Shown here piece after piece: positions 7,969-16,628 of a stretch of 64,000 bases of DNA. The notes beneath the pieces were generated by a model that did not search any database, was not told where the DNA came from, and saw only the letters and a program-made list of their open reading frames with translations. The DNA is from Treponema sp. (GTDB taxonomy: Bacteria; Spirochaetota; Spirochaetia; Treponematales; Treponemataceae). The stretch is from assembly GCA_024402635.1 (NCBI GenBank), contig JAKSTJ010000005.1, positions 1 through 64,000 of the forward strand. Reading direction: 5' to 3'. The first letter of the stretch is position 1. Each line of letters opens with the position of its first letter. A program made the translations under genes and the position numbers.

Positions 7969-9759
7969 TTATTTTTTTTCAGGCGGATTATCCCAGGAAA
8001 CTTCTACACTGCGGGATTCTTTATTTGGAATTCTCTGATAAATGAGACAATCAACTCTATGAACGGTAACACCTTTTAATCTTGTTACATAACCTGCAAT
8101 TAAATCAGGATATTTAGGATTACAGCACTGTGCCAGATTATACAAAACTCTTTTATCACCCTGAACAAGAACATTTCTTGGAGCACTTATTTCTGCAGGA
8201 GCATGTTCCCCTTTTTTAGAACGTTTTTTCTTTTGAGGAACAATTATTTCAGTTTCTTCAGTTTTAAGCGCAGATAATCTTTCACTAAAAGTTGGATCAT
8301 TAGACATTAACCAGCTATGAATTTTCTGATGAGCTTTTGTTGTTTTTACAAGTTTTAACTGAGCTTCTGTCGGATGTGCCTGAGGATTTGTTATAACTTC
8401 AATAATTTGAGTATTATTCAATGGTTTTGTTAAAGGTATGATTTTTCCATCAGCCTTTGCAGCAATAATTTTTTCACCAATTGCAGAATGAATTGCATAA
8501 GCAAAATCGATTGCAGTAGAACCAGCAGGAAGTTTTCTAACATCACCTTTTGGCGTAAATACATAAATTTCATCACCTAAAAGTTCATTTTTAAGATTCT
8601 GAAAAGTTGCTTCATCCGCAAGACTGTTTTCCTTTAACTGCTGAAGTTTATTAAAAATCTCCAGTTTTTCTGCTTCAACTAAATCTTTATTTGTACCTTT
8701 TTTATAAAGCCAGTGAGATGCAATACCGTGCTCAGCCATATTGTGCATTTCGTAAGTACGGATTTGAATTTCCAGAGGTTTTCCTTCGCACATTACTGTT
8801 GTATGCAAAGACTGATAACCATTTGATTTTGGCATTGCAATATAATCTTTAAAACGACCGTCCAAAGGTTTCCATAAACCGTGAACAATTCCTATTAAAG
8901 TGTAACATTCTGTTGGATTTGAACAAAGAATTCTTAAGGCCAGCATATCAAAAATTTCACTGGCTTCTTTGTTTCTTTTTTTCATTTTCTGATAAATCGA
9001 ATAAAAATGTTTTGCGCGGCTGGAAATTGTAACTTGAATTCCCATTTTTTCTGCCGAACGATAAATACTGTTTACCGCTTTTTCAAGATAATTTGCTCTT
9101 TCATCTTTTTTCTGGGCAACAATGGCTTTTATCTGTAAAAATGCTTCTGGATTTATATACTTTAGACTTAAATCTTCAAACTCATTTTTTTCTGACTGCA
9201 TACCAAGTCTGTCTGCAAGAGGAGCCCAGATTTCAATTACCGCTTCTGCAAGAACTCTCTGCTGCTCTTTTTCCAGATTTTTAATATTTCTGATTCTATC
9301 AAGACGATCTGCAAGGGTTAAAAGAATAACTCTGGCATCATCACACATGGCAAAAAGCATTTTTCGTAAAGCATCTGCCTGATGAAGATTTTTTGTATTA
9401 ATTGGAAGAGTTAAAATTTTATTTGTAACAACTAAAATCTTTGCAACTGATTCCCCAAATTGTTCCGATATAGTTTCAATTGAAACATCAAAAGAATGAA
9501 CTGGATGTAAAATTGCAGAAATTATTGTATCAGCATCCAGTTTATTTACAGCCAGAATATCAGCAACTCTCAAAGGATGAAGATAATAAGGTTTTCCACA
9601 TGAACGTACCAAATCTTTTGTTTTAAGAAGCAAAAGACTCCAGGCTTGAGAAATTCGAGTTTTATCTTCTTCTGAAAAGTATTCATATTTTTGAAGGAAT
9701 TCTTTTAAAAGTCCTTCTGAATCATTTTCATCGGATGTAAAGATTTTTTCCTGACTCAC
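7969..9759 (-). CDS. relA: RelA/SpoT-type (p)ppGpp synthetase with eroded hydrolase domain
   Basis: A 596-residue RSH protein. The synthetase region is intact: SSRAKHFYSIYQKM, FDMLALRI, RFKDYIAMPKSNGYQSLHT and EIQIRT (about 246-335). A TGS domain follows at about 396-455, then a Cys-Cys zinc-finger-like segment (AQCCNPKYPD). The N-terminal HD hydrolase domain keeps His61 and Asp151, but the metal-binding HD pair is HP (85-86), the usual following ED is HS, and LADRLHN is LADRLDR. It therefore probably makes but cannot degrade (p)ppGpp. The C-terminal ACT domain of full-length RelA (about 740 residues) is absent. The start is GTG; the gene is convergent with trhP, 2 bases apart. Confidence 0.9.
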   Translation of the reverse strand: MSQEKIFTSDENDSEGLLKEFLQKYEYFSEEDKTRISQAWSLLLLKTKDLVRSCGKPYYLHPLRVADILAVNKLDADTIISAILHPVHSFDVSIETISEQFGESVAKILVVTNKILTLPINTKNLHQADALRKMLFAMCDDARVILLTLADRLDRIRNIKNLEKEQQRVLAEAVIEIWAPLADRLGMQSEKNEFEDLSLKYINPEAFLQIKAIVAQKKDERANYLEKAVNSIYRSAEKMGIQVTISSRAKHFYSIYQKMKKRNKEASEIFDMLALRILCSNPTECYTLIGIVHGLWKPLDGRFKDYIAMPKSNGYQSLHTTVMCEGKPLEIQIRTYEMHNMAEHGIASHWLYKKGTNKDLVEAEKLEIFNKLQQLKENSLADEATFQNLKNELLGDEIYVFTPKGDVRKLPAGSTAIDFAYAIHSAIGEKIIAAKADGKIIPLTKPLNNTQIIEVITNPQAHPTEAQLKLVKTTKAHQKIHSWLMSNDPTFSERLSALKTEETEIIVPQKKKRSKKGEHAPAEISAPRNVLVQGDKRVLYNLAQCCNPKYPDLIAGYVTRLKGVTVHRVDCLIYQRIPNKESRSVEVSWDNPPEKK

Positions 9760-9765
9760 AGGTTA

Positions 9766-9794
9766 ATTATAAAATATCAGTTAATTAAAGTAAA
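9766..9794 (-). promoter_or_regulatory. relA promoter, likely leaderless
   Basis: On the minus strand TTTACT (9789-9794) is followed after 17 bases by a perfect TATAAT (9766-9771). The GTG start at 9759 is 6 bases beyond the box, at the expected transcription start, and no Shine-Dalgarno is possible. Confidence 0.6.
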
Positions 9795-9888
9795 TGCAAA
9801 AATATAAAGGCCTGATTTAACTCCCTGCTTTTTCTAAAACTGTACAACTTTTGAATTATTAAAAAACATATTAAAAATATGAAAAAAA

Positions 9889-9897
9889 TGTTATAAT
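9889..9897 (+). promoter_or_regulatory. Extended -10 promoter of the efflux operon
   Basis: TGTTATAAT is a consensus extended -10. It predicts a leader of about 85 bases before the ATG at 9989, which has a fair Shine-Dalgarno (CAGGA). The 229-base gap 9760-9988 holds only this and the divergent relA promoter. Confidence 0.55.
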
Positions 9898-9988
9898 CTA
9901 CTATATTATTGTTATTTTTTGCATCCATTGTTGTTTAATTTATAGATTAAAAATATATTTTATATAAAACAAATTACAGGAAAAATAG

Positions 9989-11278
9989 ATGAAAAAGTTA
10001 TTATCTCTTTGTGCAATTTGTCTGTTAATGCCGCTTTCATTAATTGCAGAAGACACAAAAACTATCAGAAAAATTACTGTTCAGGATGCAGCAGAACTGG
10101 CCGCATCTAATAATGTTTCATTAAAAAGACAAAAATTATCATTAACTGGACTGGAAATTAAAGATAAATATTCCTGGAACGGTATAAGTCCTTCTATTTC
10201 ATTAAGTGGAGGCTATACAGGAAATATCCCATATAACGAAGGACAAGATTACACTCAATCCTGGTCAATTTCAGGTTCAGTAAATCTTACATTTACCCCT
10301 GCCCTTTATACATCAATTAAAAACGCCAGATTAAGCTTTGAAAATGGACAGATTACCTATGATACCTTAGTTCGTACAACTGATTTAAATGTAAGAAAAG
10401 CTTTTTACAGTCTTTTATATTCAAAAGAAAACCTGGCATTAAAAGAAAGAAACCTGGAAACTGCAAGAAAAAATTATGTTTCAAACAGAGACAGATATAA
10501 CCGTGGTCAGCTTTCAGAATTAAATCTTTTAAATTCTCAATATGCTTATGAAAGTCAGAAACCTGCTCTAGAATCTGCTCAAATTGCTTACGAAAATGAC
10601 ATTTCTACTTTTAAGCAAATGCTGGGAATTCCTCAGGATACAGAAATTGAACTTAGCGGCTCTCTAGAAGAATATGAAAACATTGGTGATATAATTGTTG
10701 AAAAACAGATTGAAGATTTACCAGATGTTCAGAAATTATTAAAACAAATTGAAATTTCGGAAAATAATCTTTTAGCTTCTAAGTTTTCTGCATGGGGTCC
10801 TTCTTTAAGTGCCGGATATTCATATGGTGGCAGAATAAATGGAGGTAATTATCAGACCAGCAATAATTCACTTAGTGTAAATGTAAGAATTCCTTTGGAT
10901 GGATTTTTACCATGGTCTAACGGTGCTTTAAGTATTGAAACTCAAAAAGCAGCCCTTGAAGATTTACAGTTGCAGCTGGAAAATCAGAAAATTACTTCTG
11001 AACTGGCAATTCAAAATACATTAAAGAAAATTAAACAGGCAAAATCTCAGCTTAATACATTAAAAACAAACATTTCTCTTGCTCAAAGAAAATACAACGC
11101 AACCTTAACAGCCTACAATCATGGTGGAGCAGATTATCTTACACTTCAAAATGCATCTGATGCATTGCTTTCTGCAAATCTTTCACGACAGGCTCAGCTT
11201 TTAACCTTGATTTCTACAATTTTAGATCTTGAAAATATGCTTGGTGTTCCATTTGGAACTTTAGGCTTTGCAAAATAG
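9989..11278 (+). CDS. TolC-like outer membrane efflux protein
   Basis: A 429-residue outer membrane factor with a Sec signal peptide (basic start, hydrophobic core, likely cleavage near LIAED). It contains two outer-membrane-efflux repeats of long helices rich in Ala, Asn, Gln and Lys (LNVRKAFYSLLYSKENLAL; LAIQNTLKKIKQAKSQL) with short strands between. It should form the trimeric exit duct of the efflux complex encoded by the next two genes, which follow after 23 and 2 bases. Length is normal for the family. The substrate cannot be predicted. Confidence 0.88.
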   Translation: MKKLLSLCAICLLMPLSLIAEDTKTIRKITVQDAAELAASNNVSLKRQKLSLTGLEIKDKYSWNGISPSISLSGGYTGNIPYNEGQDYTQSWSISGSVNLTFTPALYTSIKNARLSFENGQITYDTLVRTTDLNVRKAFYSLLYSKENLALKERNLETARKNYVSNRDRYNRGQLSELNLLNSQYAYESQKPALESAQIAYENDISTFKQMLGIPQDTEIELSGSLEEYENIGDIIVEKQIEDLPDVQKLLKQIEISENNLLASKFSAWGPSLSAGYSYGGRINGGNYQTSNNSLSVNVRIPLDGFLPWSNGALSIETQKAALEDLQLQLENQKITSELAIQNTLKKIKQAKSQLNTLKTNISLAQRKYNATLTAYNHGGADYLTLQNASDALLSANLSRQAQLLTLISTILDLENMLGVPFGTLGFAK

Positions 11279-11301
11279 AATATAAATAATGAGGTATATA
11301 A

Positions 11302-12264
11302 ATGATTAATTACAGTTTTGATGAAGAAAAAAAATCCAGACATTTATTAGTAAAAATTCTAGTTCCTGTGATTGCAGTTATTGTTACAGTTGTAATAGTA
11401 ATTTTTATTGTAAAAGGTAATAACAAAAAATCAGCATTTGGAAACTGGGGTGGAGTTCCAGGAGGCGTTGTTACTTCTGTCAGAACAATTACAGCTGAAA
11501 ATACAGTTTTACAGGATTACCTCAGAACAAATGGTGAAGTTGAAACTCAGACTTCTATGGACATTTTCCCTTCTATTGGTGGAAAAGTTGTTTCAATGAA
11601 AGTTGCTCTTGGTTCATCAGTTAGAAAAGGTGATACTCTTGCATTTATTGATCCTTCAGAACCAGGCGCTTATTACGTAAGCAGTCCAGTTACAGCACCA
11701 ATCAGCGGAAGCATTCTTTCAGCTCCAGTAAAAACCGGACAGAGAGTAACCGCTTCAACTGTAATTGCAAAAATCGGCGATATTGAAAATCTTCAGATTA
11801 CTGCAAAAGTTCCAGAAAAATATATTGCTGAATTAAAAATTGGATTAAAAGCAGAAATCGTTCTTGAAGCATATCCAGATACAGTGTTTACAGCTACAGT
11901 TTCAAAAATTTCTCCAGTAGTTGATGCCGCAACAAGAACAAAAGATATAATTCTTACTTTTGATAAAAAAGATTCAAGAATTAACGCTGGTATGTTTGCA
12001 AAAGTAAAACTGTTTACAACTGAATATTCAGATAAAATTGCAGTTCAGCAGGATTCTCTTATTAATAACAGCGACAAGTATTATCTTTTTGTTGTAAATC
12101 CTGATGGAGAAACTGTTACAAAGCGTGAAGTAACAATTGGACATAATGTTGATGGATATTATCAGATTCTCAGTGGAATTGAACCTGGTGAAAAAATTGT
12201 TGTTGAAGGTATGTTAACTTTAGCAGAAGGTTCAAAAATTAAAGATATTTCAAAAGGTAACTAA
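11302..12264 (+). CDS. RND periplasmic adaptor (membrane fusion protein)
   Basis: A 320-residue adaptor with an N-terminal membrane anchor (about 15-38) and a split lipoyl/barrel-sandwich region (DIFPSIGGKVVSMKVALGSS; APISGSILSAPVKTGQRV), followed by the beta-barrel and membrane-proximal domains (VVEGMLTLAEGSKI near the end). The alpha-hairpin between the lipoyl halves is very short, so it is among the compact members of the family. It links the inner membrane pump to the TolC-like duct. Its stop lies 2 bases before the pump start, implying coupling. Confidence 0.88.
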   Translation: MINYSFDEEKKSRHLLVKILVPVIAVIVTVVIVIFIVKGNNKKSAFGNWGGVPGGVVTSVRTITAENTVLQDYLRTNGEVETQTSMDIFPSIGGKVVSMKVALGSSVRKGDTLAFIDPSEPGAYYVSSPVTAPISGSILSAPVKTGQRVTASTVIAKIGDIENLQITAKVPEKYIAELKIGLKAEIVLEAYPDTVFTATVSKISPVVDAATRTKDIILTFDKKDSRINAGMFAKVKLFTTEYSDKIAVQQDSLINNSDKYYLFVVNPDGETVTKREVTIGHNVDGYYQILSGIEPGEKIVVEGMLTLAEGSKIKDISKGN

Positions 12265-12266
12265 AT

Positions 12267-15200
12267 ATGAGTTTAAGTAGAAAAACGATGGATCATCCGG
12301 TCCTGATTCTTATTATTTTTACACTTTTAGGATTATTAGGAATCTTTACTTTAGGAAAAATTGCAATTGCCTTATTCCCTGAAACTGAAAATCCAAGTGT
12401 CAGCATTATGACTTCTTATCCAAATGCAGGTCCAGAATCAGTTGAAAACACAATTACAAAACCTATTGAAAATGCAGTTGCAAGTGTAAATGGAATTCAG
12501 CAGATTACATCAACTTCTTCAGAAGGTTCTTCTTTTGTAAGTTTAAGTTTTAATTATGGAACAGACATGGATCAGATTGTAAGTGATGTTCGTGAAAAAC
12601 TTGAACGGGTAAACAGAATGCTTCCGGATACAGCGGGAACTCCAACAATTTTAAGATTTAACGGAAATTCATCTCCAATTCTCCGTATTCTTGTAAGAGG
12701 AAATCGTTCTGTAGATGAACTTAAATCAGTTGCAGAAAATCAGATAGTTGATACTCTTGAACAGGCCGATGGTGTTGCTCAGGTTGATGTTACTGGTGGT
12801 AGAGTTGCAAGAGTAAATGTTGAATTAAGTCAGAACCGTATGGCAGCCTATGGATTTACAATTCCAACAATTGTAGGTGCTCTTTCAAAACAGAATCTGG
12901 AACTTGGTGGTGGAAAAGTTCAGGATGGACACAGAAGTTATATTGTCCGAACAATTGGTAAATACACAAGCATTGATGAAATTAATGATACAGTAATCAC
13001 CACAATTAATGGTTATAACGTAAAATTAAGTGACATTGGTAAGGCTTATCTTGGATTTGAAGAAACCACAACAGAATCTTACATTAATGGTGAAAAAGGT
13101 GTTTATGTTTCAGTTTCAAAACAATCAGGTTCAAACTCTGTAAAAGTTGCCGATGGAATTTACGGAAAAATTGAACAGCTTAAACAGACACTTCCTTCAG
13201 ATATTACATTACAGATTATTTCTGATGAAACAACTTCAATCCGAGAAAATATCAGCACTCTTGAAGAATCATTACTTCAGGGACTTATTCTTGCAGTTAT
13301 AATTCTCTGGATTTTCTTACAAAGTTTTAAATCAACCATGATTATTGGTATTTCAATTCCACTTTCAATGATTATTACTCTGTTTGCCATGAGCATGTTT
13401 GGAATCACATTAAACATGATGACTTTAACAGGTCTTATTCTTGGTCTTGGTATGGTTGTAGATGCTTCAATTGTTATGATTGATAATATTTTCTCTTACA
13501 GGCAACGTGGAGCAAAACCGAAAGTTGCGGCAATTCTTGGAAGCCAGGAAATGCTTATGTCTGTAATTTCTGGTAACCTTACAACAATCTGTGTATTCGT
13601 TCCATTCCTTTTCTATATTGCAGAACTGGAATTTATGGGACAGATGTTTAAAGATGTAATTTTTACAATTGTAATTGCCCTTGTTTCTTCTCTGCTGGTT
13701 GCTATTTTCTTAGTACCAGTTCTTGCAGGAAAATTCTTCCCTCTTTCAAACAGAACAGAAAAACCTGTAAAAAATCCGGTATTAAAAATAATCTACAGTT
13801 TCTTTGAAAAGATTATTTCCTTTGTTACAAATATTTATGGAAAACTGTTAAAAGTTTCTCTTAGAAACAGAGCCGCAACAATCATTATTTCTCTTTGTAT
13901 TCTTGTAATTGCATTTGCTTTTATTCCAACAATGAATATTAACATGATGCCAAGAGGAAACGACGATAACGTAAACTTAAATATTACTATGGCAATTGGT
14001 ACTCCATTTGAAGAAACCAAACAGGTAATAATGGATTTTGAAAAATTTGTTTACGATGAAATTCAAGGTTATGACACAGTAACTACAACAATCGGTCGCG
14101 GAGGACGGTCATCTTCTTCAAACCGAGGTTCCATTCAGATAACACTCCCAGAATCTGATAAACAAATTGATAATTCAGCAACAATGCAGAATAAACTTCG
14201 TGCTCATTTTGATGATTATCCTGGAGTAACCTTCAGCTTTGGTAGAGGATGGTGGGGCAATATGATGGGAAGTGATATTGATATTGTTCTCCGTTCAGAA
14301 GATATGGAAGCTACACTAGAAGTTGCTGATAGAATTTGTGATGTAATTAAAACAATTCCAGATTGTGGAGAACCTTCTGTAAGTCTTGATAAAGGACTTC
14401 CTCAAGTTGAACTTATTGTAGACCGTGACCGTGCATATAGTTTTGGTGTTGATATTGCAACAGTTGCAAGAGAAGTTAATTATGTTATTAATGGTACTTC
14501 TGCCTGTACATATACTAAAAACGGAAAAGATTATAGTGTTTATGTAATGTACCAGCCTGATGACCGTAAAACAATTGATGATCTGGATCAGATTTATGTC
14601 CGTGGTACAAAAGGAATGGTAGCAGTTTCCAATTTTGCTCATTTCCAGAAAGGATTTGGACCAGTTTCAATTTCCCGTGAAAATCAAAACAGAATTATTC
14701 ACGTTACAGCAACAAACATAACTAAAATCAAAAATGATCTTCTTGAAGAAAAAGTAAAAGAAGGAATCAGTAATTCTATAATTGTTCCAGACAGTGTAAT
14801 TCTTTCTTATGAAGGTCAGTGGAAAAAAACAAATACTCAAATGTGGCTTTATTTAAAGATTATTGCAATGGCCGTTATCCTTGTATTTGGTGTAATGGCA
14901 GCAACTTACGAATCATTTAAAGCTCCATTAATCAACCTTGCAACAATGCCTTTTATGGTAATTGGTGTAATCTTTATTTATAAAATCTTTGGTCACGACC
15001 TTTCACTTATGACAATGGTTGGTATTATTATGCTGGTTGGTATTGTAGTAAACAATGGTATTATTCTTGTAGACTACACTAACCTTCTTGTTGGTAGAGG
15101 AGTTCCTGTAAAAGATGCCTGTCTCGAAGCCGGATTAAGCCGTTTCAGACCTGTATTAATGACAACTCTCACAACAATTCTTGGTATGCTTCCAATGTGT

Positions 15201-15374
15201 TTTGCAAGTCAGGGACAGACAATGATGGTACAGCCAATTGCAGTTGCAGTTGTTGGAGGTTTAATTTCCAGTACATTTATTACTCTTCTTATAATTCCAG
15301 TTCTTTACAGTCTTGTTATGAGACCAAAGAAAAAACAGATAAGTTCTATCAAAATTAATTACGAAGAAGTTTAA
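12267..15374 (+). CDS. RND family efflux pump permease
   Basis: A 1035-residue HAE1/AcrB-type pump with twelve predicted membrane segments and two large periplasmic loops. The N-terminus KTMDHPVLILIIFTLLGLLG is typical. TM4 reads GLGMVVDASIVMIDN with one Asp (399) where AcrB has an Asp pair, and TM10 reads GIVVNNGIILVDY with Asn where AcrB has Lys. Both are seen in non-enterobacterial RND pumps, so activity is expected. Proton-driven export of drugs, lipids or other amphiphiles is likely; the substrate is unknown. The small gene 11 bases downstream belongs to the operon. Confidence 0.92.
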   Translation: MSLSRKTMDHPVLILIIFTLLGLLGIFTLGKIAIALFPETENPSVSIMTSYPNAGPESVENTITKPIENAVASVNGIQQITSTSSEGSSFVSLSFNYGTDMDQIVSDVREKLERVNRMLPDTAGTPTILRFNGNSSPILRILVRGNRSVDELKSVAENQIVDTLEQADGVAQVDVTGGRVARVNVELSQNRMAAYGFTIPTIVGALSKQNLELGGGKVQDGHRSYIVRTIGKYTSIDEINDTVITTINGYNVKLSDIGKAYLGFEETTTESYINGEKGVYVSVSKQSGSNSVKVADGIYGKIEQLKQTLPSDITLQIISDETTSIRENISTLEESLLQGLILAVIILWIFLQSFKSTMIIGISIPLSMIITLFAMSMFGITLNMMTLTGLILGLGMVVDASIVMIDNIFSYRQRGAKPKVAAILGSQEMLMSVISGNLTTICVFVPFLFYIAELEFMGQMFKDVIFTIVIALVSSLLVAIFLVPVLAGKFFPLSNRTEKPVKNPVLKIIYSFFEKIISFVTNIYGKLLKVSLRNRAATIIISLCILVIAFAFIPTMNINMMPRGNDDNVNLNITMAIGTPFEETKQVIMDFEKFVYDEIQGYDTVTTTIGRGGRSSSSNRGSIQITLPESDKQIDNSATMQNKLRAHFDDYPGVTFSFGRGWWGNMMGSDIDIVLRSEDMEATLEVADRICDVIKTIPDCGEPSVSLDKGLPQVELIVDRDRAYSFGVDIATVAREVNYVINGTSACTYTKNGKDYSVYVMYQPDDRKTIDDLDQIYVRGTKGMVAVSNFAHFQKGFGPVSISRENQNRIIHVTATNITKIKNDLLEEKVKEGISNSIIVPDSVILSYEGQWKKTNTQMWLYLKIIAMAVILVFGVMAATYESFKAPLINLATMPFMVIGVIFIYKIFGHDLSLMTMVGIIMLVGIVVNNGIILVDYTNLLVGRGVPVKDACLEAGLSRFRPVLMTTLTTILGMLPMCFASQGQTMMVQPIAVAVVGGLISSTFITLLIIPVLYSLVMRPKKKQISSIKINYEEV

Positions 15375-15385
15375 GGAGTTTATTT

Positions 15386-15676
15386 ATGATGTACCGAGTT
15401 GAAATTATAAGCAATCAATCTATCCAGGATGATATAATTGAACTTTTAGAACAGGAAATTCCTGAAATTCAATATACAATTTTACCTGACTGCCAGGGAC
15501 GTGGAACTAAAACTAAAAAATTAGGAGATACAACCTGGCCTGAAATGAATTTTTCTTTATATACTTATGAAACCAGAGAAAATGCTTTAAAAATCAAAGC
15601 AATAATCAAAGCTGTAAAAGAAAAATTTTCAAATGAAGGAATAAGTTTATATTTTACACAGTGTGTAGAACTTTAA
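15386..15676 (+). CDS. PG0541-like transporter-associated small protein
   Basis: A 96-residue soluble protein with the alternating helix/strand pattern of a PII-like or ferredoxin-like fold. Length, position directly after an RND pump, and the segment LPDCQGRGTKTKKLGDTTWPEMNF fit the PG0541 family of transporter-associated proteins known next to RND pumps, mainly in Bacteroidota. Its function is unknown; PII-like folds often bind nucleotides and touch transporters, so a regulatory role is possible. A strong AAGGAG precedes the ATG. The stop overlaps the convergent prmC stop by 4 bases. Confidence 0.7.
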   Translation: MMYRVEIISNQSIQDDIIELLEQEIPEIQYTILPDCQGRGTKTKKLGDTTWPEMNFSLYTYETRENALKIKAIIKAVKEKFSNEGISLYFTQCVEL

Positions 15677-16626
15677 TACATTTCTACAACTCTAAGCTGC
15701 TCTTCCAGATCTTTGTGGATACAGGTTTTAAATCCCCATTTTTCTGCAAGAGCGGCCGTTTCTTCTGCATTATATTCACCTGTTTCCATTAAAATTCTAC
15801 CGTAAGTTCCAATATGCTCTCTGATTTGAGGCATCATATTTCTAATAATTTCCAGACCATCATTTCTTAATGAACCATCTGGTTTTCTTGCCTTTTCTCC
15901 ATTAATTGAAACATCACCATTTAATGCAAGGCGTGGCTCACTTCTACCGTCCTTGAGCAATTCTTCTACCATTTTATGAGGAATATAAGGAGGATTTGTA
16001 AGAATATAATCAAACTTCCACGGAACCATTTCAAAAAGATTTGATTGAATAAATCTTACTCTGTTTTTAATTAAACTCTTTTTTTCGTCGCTGAATGAAT
16101 CCAGACAAAGTAAGTTTTCAAAGTTTAATCTGGCAATTTCCAATGCAGACTGGGAAATATCAACAAAAGTAACTTTTGGCAATTTATCCAGTTCAATTCC
16201 GGAGTCCATAAGATTTTTCAGAACGGAAAGACCAATGCAACCGCTGCCTGTACACATATCACAAATATTGAATAATTTTTCTGGATTTCTGGAAATTCGA
16301 TTTTTTATTAATTCCAACGACCTTTCTACAAGAATCTCTGTATCCGGTTTTGGAATTAAAACTGCAGGAGAAACAATAAAATCATAACCAAAAAATTCTT
16401 TATGCCCTGTAATATAAGCAACAGGCAAACCAGTTTTTCTTTTTTCAACAGCATCTTTAAGCCATTGAAGATTAATTTCCGGTATTTCAAAATCCCGTTT
16501 TAATAAGATTTCAGTTTTATTAAAACCAAGTGAATATTCTAGAAAAACCTGAATATCAAGATTTGCAGATGGGGACAGAGCATTTAAGTTTGCTAAAGCT
16601 TCTGTTTTAAATTGATTAATTGTCAT
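15673..16626 (-). CDS. prmC: Release factor glutamine methyltransferase PrmC
   Basis: A 317-residue PrmC/HemK. It methylates the Gln of the GGQ motif in class I release factors. The N-terminal helical substrate domain is followed by a Rossmann methyltransferase with the SAM motif (MCTGSGCIGLSVL) and the catalytic NPPYIP. PrfA, its substrate, is encoded two genes upstream in the same run of minus-strand genes. The upstream GGDEF gene ends 2 bases before the prmC start. Residues about 225-250 (DVSINGEKARKPDGSLRNDG) are slightly longer than in E. coli. Confidence 0.93.
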   Translation of the reverse strand: MTINQFKTEALANLNALSPSANLDIQVFLEYSLGFNKTEILLKRDFEIPEINLQWLKDAVEKRKTGLPVAYITGHKEFFGYDFIVSPAVLIPKPDTEILVERSLELIKNRISRNPEKLFNICDMCTGSGCIGLSVLKNLMDSGIELDKLPKVTFVDISQSALEIARLNFENLLCLDSFSDEKKSLIKNRVRFIQSNLFEMVPWKFDYILTNPPYIPHKMVEELLKDGRSEPRLALNGDVSINGEKARKPDGSLRNDGLEIIRNMMPQIREHIGTYGRILMETGEYNAEETAALAEKWGFKTCIHKDLEEQLRVVEMY

Positions 16627-16628
16627 TT

